Origin: Mnemiopsis leidyi
Lineage: Eukaryota > Ctenophora > Tentaculata > Lobata > Bolinopsidae
Assembly (NCBI GenBank): GCA_000226015.1
Contig: JH152644.1
Coordinates: forward strand, 2,606 to 66,605
Reading direction: 5' to 3'
Length of the DNA stretch: 64,000 bases
The notes under the pieces: model-generated
Databases searched by the model: none
What the model was told of the DNA's origin: nothing
The model's input: the letters and a program-made list of their open reading frames with translations, nothing else
Part shown: one piece after another, positions 58,001 to 64,000 of the stretch
How the letters are laid out: every line of letters begins with the position of its first letter
How positions within the stretch are numbered: position 1 is the stretch's first letter
Program-made: the position numbers and the translations under genes

Positions 58001-61000
58001 CTAGCTGGATGACTGAGTTGCGACGCTCTACAACTATCCGGTTGTCATCATTGGCCAACTCATTTGGTATTCAGCTGACCAATAGAGCAATAGGGGTAAT
58101 TTCAAGTGTTGCAGGACTTGAAAAGTACTTAGCGCTCTGTTCTTAACACTTAAGTGATGAGGTGTTCACCTAGCACGAACACAGGGAGCCCATACGATCT
58201 TCCTGATCACGAGGAATATTATCATATTCATGTTATGATTTTGCCGCTTGAGATTGCACTTTACGGGGGAGGATAACAGGAGATGAAACTACCGAGACGG
58301 AGACTTGTTGAAGTGAAATATTGGGTGAAAGTCGAGTGTAAAGAGATCTCGGTTTAGCGAGTGTACCTGGCACAGGCTGAGAGTTGTTTGTTCCGCTCAA
58401 TTAACCCAGCCATTATAATCTCTATCAAAAGGCGAAACTTCACATGAACGTCGTTTTTGAGGCTTTGTCAGAGTGTACCACACCACCCCACAACATTCTC
58501 TCTACAAGAGAGCAGTCTAGCTCACTTTAATTCCCTCTGTTAACTTGATCCACAGTCTGCCATGGGACAATTTCACGACAACAAACTAATCTCATCCCCT
58601 GATTTGTCCACCAAGAAACCCTCCTCCCAACCCAAGGACCCGACCGTTTCCTCTCCCTCGCAACTATCCTCATAATTGGAGCTCAGGTCGGCTAGACCTC
58701 AACTCAGACTCAAATTTAAACTGCGTGGTGAGCCACTCAACCTGCCCAGCTCGCCAAATTAGCCACGTTCTCTGACAACTGGTCAAACAATGGTTTAAAA
58801 AGAGGGAGAGAGAGGCAGATAATTAGGAGAGCTTCACGATCACCACATTGGTGAAACCACCATTAAAATTACATATGTAATGTGCTCGGCGTAAGAGTGG
58901 ATACCGAGCTGGGCAGTGTATACAGCTATGTACTAATGTAAATTGATGCTACTAAAGATACACATGTACAATGACTATGGTGTAATCTGGAGAAAGAGAG
59001 TGAGAGAGTTAGTGTGTGTGTAGGTGTTTGGTGCACTGTTAGTCAGATAAATATCCCGACCGCTGCCCTTTTGGGGATTCCTCTTAAACTACACCGCTTA
59101 TTTGCACCTTGCACTGATAAACAGTGCAGACACTCAGCAAACTGAGCATCTCATTAAGGACAGATATGACATTGTCAGCACCACTGTCAGCTCTAGCACG
59201 GCACGATAAATCTCTGGTTTAAGTGCAGGAACACTCGGTGTTATGATAAATCTTATCCCAGTGGAGTGGTCTGTCGTTAAACACACAGTGTCCGAGAACA
59301 AACGACAGTTTTATCTGCTCAAGTGTCCAGTATAGTCTGCAGACATGAGATACAATTAGTTGATATCTTCTCTATCTCCTGGTATCTCGTTTAAAGATAC
59401 CGCAGTTGTCTGACAGTTAGAACCATATGATGACGAAACTGGCACTGAACAGTGGTTATATGAGGGGAGGTGGATATATCTAGAGGTAGATATTGAGTGA
59501 TGATAGGTACTCAAACTTATATTTGGAAACTGTTTAGGAGATCACGTCTATAGTAGAGAATGAGTGCCAATTAGTAGTTAGCTAGCTTATCTGGCTAGCG
59601 TGTCTGATCGCTTTTAAGTCCCTTTCAGTACTGTCCCGGAGAACATATGGACTGTTTTCAACTTCAAGAATGTGTAAACTTAAAGTCTCACAATGGAATG
59701 TAAATGAGTTCACACTTAGTTTGTATCAGCTATGTTTAGATCTATCTACACTCGAGATGAGATCCGTATCTACTCAGTGTACGTTTTTAGTTTCACAGCT
59801 TCTTGCAAGCGTGGCAGCTGAGGAGACTAGTCAACCGGAACAATACATTCTACTGAGAAATACTTTCTAGAATAAGTTAAGTATGTTGAAATCTGTGGAG
59901 ATAGTTGGAGCGCATTTCTCCTTAATGGCTAAACAGTGAAAGTTGCTTTTTGATTTAAGTTTTACACTTCGCTAGATCATATGCGTTTAATGATGAGTGA
60001 CCAGTTAACTATTGGCTACACAAAACACACTTCCTCATATTGACGATCATTAAAGGTGTTACATCACACTTAACATTAATTGTCACTGTAGTCCAAATAG
60101 TTATTTCAGTGTATATTGCCCGTCATATATATTTGTTTGTGTTGTGTGTTTATGTACAGATAAATCATAAGCACTGCGACCATGTGTGAATATTAAGGTA
60201 GTAAGTTGCACAAAATTCTAAACAAAATTACATAATTTGTAACATACTGATACGAGGATTATACCAATGCCAACGAGACTACTCCAACATTTATCTCATG
60301 ATCATAGAATAAACACTTCTCACGACTAGCTCCCTTCATTACAACAGAACAACAGAACAACAGAATTCCAGCAGCGCTATGTAAGAAGGAGACGAGGCAA
60401 CCTGTTCTTGCTTTCTTATAGTACAGTTGAAGTATCTCAACGCAATTCACACAACCCTCTATCTCTCTCTACCTCACCGTCGTACACAAATAAGTTCATT
60501 ATAGCAAGTACTTGATGTTGTACACACTGGAATTTTCTAGAGCTAATTTACACAAAGTAAAAGAAGTAGATGTCCAAACACGTACAGAGAATTGAGTTTA
60601 AGGGCAGGGGTGTGCCAAGATAGAACCAAGATAGAACCGAGATAGAACCGAGATAGAACCGAGATAGAACCGAGATAGAACCGAGATAGAACCGAGATAG
60701 AACTAAGGTAGATAGAACCGAGATAGAACCGAGATAGAACCGATATAGAACACAGATAGAACCAAGATAGAACCAAGATAGAACGGACATAGAACCGAGA
60801 TAGAACGGAGATAGAACCGAGATAGAACCGAGATAGAACCGATATAGAACCCAGATAGAACCGAGATAGAACCGAGATAGAAAACAGATAGAACCGAGAT
60901 AGAACTCAAATAGAACCGAGATAGAACCGAGATAGAACCGAGTAGAACTAAGGCAGAACCGAGATAGACAATATATTTGGAAAATGATTTCATACGGTTA

Positions 61001-63245
61001 TTTAAGAAATTATGCGAATAGTAAGCTTAGAGTCTGGGGCTATCGCTTTCATAACACAACGGAAATACCAAGGATTTCGAAAGTCAAAATCAAAACTTTA
61101 CTCATTTAATGAAAATGAAATGTGTGCTTCACTAAATTCCAGTGCTAGATTAAGCTCTACTATTTACTATCGTTAATTAACAAATATTATACCATTGTAA
61201 ATACTTTCCGAACTTACATGCTGAGAGACGTGGTTGATGTGAAGACACAGCCAGGCGAGGGTAGCGTAGTGTTCCGCAGGGAGTTGTCTCAACATGGCAC
61301 ACAGGATAGCCGTCCTTTGTTCACTGTCCTCGTACTCTGCGGTCAAACACAAGGTTATATTTTGTAGGGTGGTAACTCAAGCTTGTAGAGATATACACTA
61401 TCGTAAAGTTTTGGATGAATACCTAGCTACTTTTAAAAGAATACGAGGAATTTATGTATTTGGACCGGCACAGGAAATCTACTTCTGCTTCACATCTGCT
61501 TCCCGCAAGCTTAGCAAATTTTCCGTCAAACTCTACTTTTGAGCTGCAACTAATTAAGTTTCCATGTAAAGTACTCAGTTTCGTTTTTTGGCTGGTAAAG
61601 ATTACAAGTTTTAACAAGAAACAGCAGACTCGCCAGCCAGCTTACGTTAACTTTAACTTCTGATCATTCCTCAGAAGAAATGTCCACAATTCAGTACTGA
61701 TTAGACTTTAACGGACAATTATAATACACCCGGGCTTTGTTTCCGAAGCGTTCAACACTCGAGACAGGGGCTGTGTTTGTCAGGCCGTAATGATCACACA
61801 CATACACACGTTTAAACACAGCTCTATAGTTTTCTCTGCAACCTGGCACCGTGCCAACCGGGTCTTCACACGGAGCGATGTAGCCTCAGTAGAAGTAGTT
61901 AGCAAGACCAGGTAGGGACAGGGAGAGAGTGTCGCTAAGTCTGGGGAGGCATCTTGAAGTGGACTGGAGTAGCAGCCCGCACTCAACTAGCCTGAAGTAG
62001 CACCCCGCACTCAACTAGCCTGAAGTAGCACCCCGCACACTCAACTAGCCTGAAGTAGCACCCCGCACTAAACTAGCCTGAAGTAGCACCCCGCACTAAA
62101 CTAGCCTGAAGTAGCAGGTTGGCCCTTTTTTCTCTTTACCGCAGTGTGGGGGTTGTTGGTAATTATATGCTATCTTTTCTCCCTCTCTCGTAAAAATACC
62201 ACAGATTCTTGGAACGTCCTATAAAATGAGTTTTTATAGTCGTACCCACGGTTTTATGAGATTAGGTAGATGAGCCAAATTTTAATTGAGGTCAATTAAG
62301 ACTGGTTAATGCAGCGAAATACTTACGTTTCCTGTTGGGTCGGTGTCAATTAATTATGATTTATGTACAGTGCGCCTAGCACAGAGTCTCAGCATCTCAT
62401 GGCCCACTAAACTAGTTTACCGGCCATATATGATACCCATTTTAAATAGTTTAATTTTTACTATTTTTGCTGTTTTCACAGAAATGAAAACTGTAAAAAC
62501 CTCAGATTGCAATCTAAAATAAGATGCGTCTAAATTTGCCATCTGGTACTATTTGGACTGTAATTAATTGATTGACCCAAGATAAGGAAAAATCCCAATT
62601 ATTGTGATTAGAATTATTTAAATTCATGACGGCTGTAGCCTTGTAAAAATTGTTGGCCTGCACATAAATGGAAACATATGAGGAACTTGTGGCTGGAGGA
62701 GCTAAAACAGTCAACCTCATCAGCAAAACTTCAAGCTCAATTAGAAATACCCGGAATTTCTTCTGAAGAAACAGCTGTAAATTTACATTGCAAAAAGTTT
62801 ATTAAATAAATTCACTGAAATGGCTTCTTCCAGGTCAATTTGTCATTCCTTGTGCATGGCTTGATGTGGAAACTATAAAATTATTTAACCTCGATTGAGT
62901 AATGCTTTTTGGGGTAACCACATATTACATAAGGCGCCTAACACGCCATAAGTATGTAATTGCAAGAAGCTGTCTTATTAATTATTTAGAAGCAGCATGA
63001 CATCATACTGATTGTAAAAGAAAAACGAAAGTCATAAAGTACAAAAGTAAAAGATAAGCTTCTGAGCTACAGTACAGATTAAGTTAATTACTAAAAGTAA
63101 ACAGAAAAGAGAAACTTACGAAGTACCCCCTCGAACTGGGCCCCCAACTGTCGAGTGAGAAGTGGCTCAGGAAGCTCGCGGAGATAGAGTTTCAGCAACA
63201 TTCCTACCGTCTCGGGGTCGTAGTTCGTCAACTTTACCGCCTCAC
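53078..63245 (-). CDS. RALBP1: RalBP1-like RhoGAP protein (5'-partial, six exons)
   Basis: Exons in transcript order: 63245-63120, 61336-61218, 57301-57171, 56766-56498, 55906-55749, 53221-53078 (the last may instead be spliced at gtgggc near 53122). All junction phases agree. The first three give the C-terminal two thirds of a RhoGAP domain: MLLKLYLRELPEPLLTRQL, LRQLPAEHYATLAWLCLHIN, NKMTLSNLIIILSPTLLISN. The LSPT-ISN form and the following coiled coil (ARNDALRYMKEHLKAQLIEE) resemble RALBP1/RLIP76, which binds active Ral through such a coil and stimulates GTP hydrolysis on Cdc42/Rac at the plasma membrane and endocytic sites. The catalytic arginine and N-terminal regions lie beyond the window. 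Later exons (RGGKSQNRHSAG..., then ADKTSLYNTIITDTFACIDA) are less familiar. Another coiled-coil RhoGAP is the alternative. Confidence 0.78.
55014..55190. repeat. (GA)n microsatellite with a small assembly gap
   Basis: Almost uninterrupted gaga with tagacgaga and gagagata variants; 11 Ns at 55108-55118. It lies in a RALBP1-like intron. Serine/leucine-rich ORFs on the other strand are repeat artefacts. Confidence 0.95.
57302..61217. other. Large RALBP1-like intron
   Basis: 3.9 kb between two RhoGAP-domain exons. Apart from the 11 bp minisatellite near its 5' end I see nothing coding in it. The ORF at 57757-57996 has no recognisable content. Confidence 0.6.
60615..60970. repeat. 11 bp minisatellite, about 30 copies
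   Basis: Unit agatagaaccg repeated with substitutions and a few length variants. The three overlapping minus-strand FYLGSISVLSR-type frames are products of the repeat. Confidence 0.95.
61969..62118. repeat. 28 bp minisatellite, about five copies
   Basis: Unit ctagcctgaagtagcacccc followed by gcactcaa, with cactaaa variants, in the intron between the first two visible RhoGAP exons. Confidence 0.95.
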
Positions 63246-63378
63246 CTGAGGTGGGGAGTGGGGGTAAGACTGGAAGTTTGGGTAAATTTTAGTTTGAGGT
63301 TCAAATTTGGACAAATCACACGCAGGTAGAATCACCCAAACAAGCCTTCTGAGAAGGCCCTGCTTGTTTTAATATGAA

Positions 63379-63708
63379 TCATACATCTTTAGCCCATTTC
63401 ATGAAATCTTCATAAAAATGTTTCAGAGTTTCTATTATGACTGCGGCGGGATGGAACATTAAGTCTGCAGGATGTTTCCGAAGAACTGTCTTAACAAGCT
63501 GCGAATGAGGAGCAGAGACAGTTCTGATTAACCCCGTATCTGACACCCCATATAAAACAATTAAACCCTCCTCGATTTCACCACAAGTCATTAAAACTTT
63601 TGGTGAAGCGGAAATTCCGGGGCTTAACACTGAGTACATTCTTGGAACGTTCTTGGAAAGGTATGATAGAGATACTGTGTTGACATTAAACAAGTGTCTC
63701 CACCGCAC
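63379..63708 (-). CDS. Hypothetical 109-residue ORF
   Basis: An open frame with balanced, protein-like composition (VLMTCGEIEEGLIVLYG, then HPAAVIIETLKHFYEDFMKW) just upstream of the first visible RALBP1-like exon and on the same strand. I do not recognise it. It lies where a RALBP1 intron would be, so it may be a nested gene, a foreign exon or chance. It has no signal peptide. Confidence 0.3.
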   Translation of the reverse strand: MRWRHLFNVNTVSLSYLSKNVPRMYSVLSPGISASPKVLMTCGEIEEGLIVLYGVSDTGLIRTVSAPHSQLVKTVLRKHPADLMFHPAAVIIETLKHFYEDFMKWAKDV

Positions 63709-64000
63709 ATCAGACCTCTAGACAGGGCGGAAAACGGCGGTACGTGACTCCTTCACAATTTGCCAAACACTCGGCCCGGCAGGTTTTCTCTAACCTGGCT
63801 AGAAAAACACGACTGTTACCGGTGTGTCTGATACCGGTACATGGGAGAAGCAGATCAAAACAATGCCGGTACCAGGTTGGTATTTCCCAGCAGCAGGGTG
63901 GGAAGAAAAGGAATTCACGCCGGGGATATACACTAGTCCCGGCTAACTGCCAGCATACCTTCCTCACACTTCGTTCTTGACAAGACATACCTTCCACACA

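Noticed and set aside
60543-60993. Three overlapping minus ORFs rich in FYLGSISVLSR
   Set aside because: Open only because the 11 bp repeat lacks stops in those frames.

Overview
The window is nuclear DNA of an invertebrate animal: AT-rich, with short exons bounded by GT..AG introns, no operons, and many small DNA-transposon and minisatellite repeats. I lean to a cnidarian. The reasons are a secreted precursor carrying ShK domains and repeated amidation-type peptides ending -RPG-KR, with a glutamate just before a glutamine, which suits the cnidarian habit of trimming the N-terminus after acidic residues. This is an inference, not a proof.

Layout. (1) 535-2684, plus strand: most of a PDCD7 homologue (59 kDa protein of the U11/U12 minor-spliceosome particle), read through nine exons. 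(2) 2685-8033: mostly non-coding, with one terminal-inverted-repeat element (2820-3550) and two weak ORFs. (3) 8339-13016, plus strand: a modular secreted precursor. A signal-peptide exon is followed by phase-1 modules, each with an acidic spacer and a Lys-Arg site. There are four ShK domains and one exon with six copies of an amidated-peptide repeat. That exon carries its own stop, so splicing should choose between a ShK-only product and a ShK/RPamide product. Two further signal-peptide exons (8034 and 9133) also end in phase 1. (4) 14238-22424, minus strand: a class A GPCR with an aminergic-type aspartate 3.32, spread over nine exons. Its 3.75 kb intron between TM6 and TM7 holds two near-identical intronless homeobox genes as a divergent inverted repeat, with a decayed LINE fragment between the arms. 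(5) About 22.4-53.0 kb: some 30 kb where I recognise no gene, only minisatellites, hairpins, a MITE, a probable retroposon 3' end and a perfect 50 bp palindrome. (6) 53078-63245, minus strand: the RhoGAP domain and C-terminal coiled coil of a RALBP1-like gene whose N-terminal part lies beyond the right edge.

The strongest candidate for something undescribed is the ShK/RPamide hybrid precursor at 8-13 kb. Every exon junction I read there is phase-compatible, each module starts with the same acidic/KR motif, two ShK exons look recently homogenised, and the neuropeptide repeat unit (KRSAE...) looks like an amplified copy of a spacer motif kept in the neighbouring exon. The GPCR with nested homeobox twins is the second point of interest.

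Limits: exon boundaries come from reading splice consensus, phase and remembered family sequences, with no alignment or transcript. Two assembly gaps (17989-18099 and 55108-55118) fall inside features.
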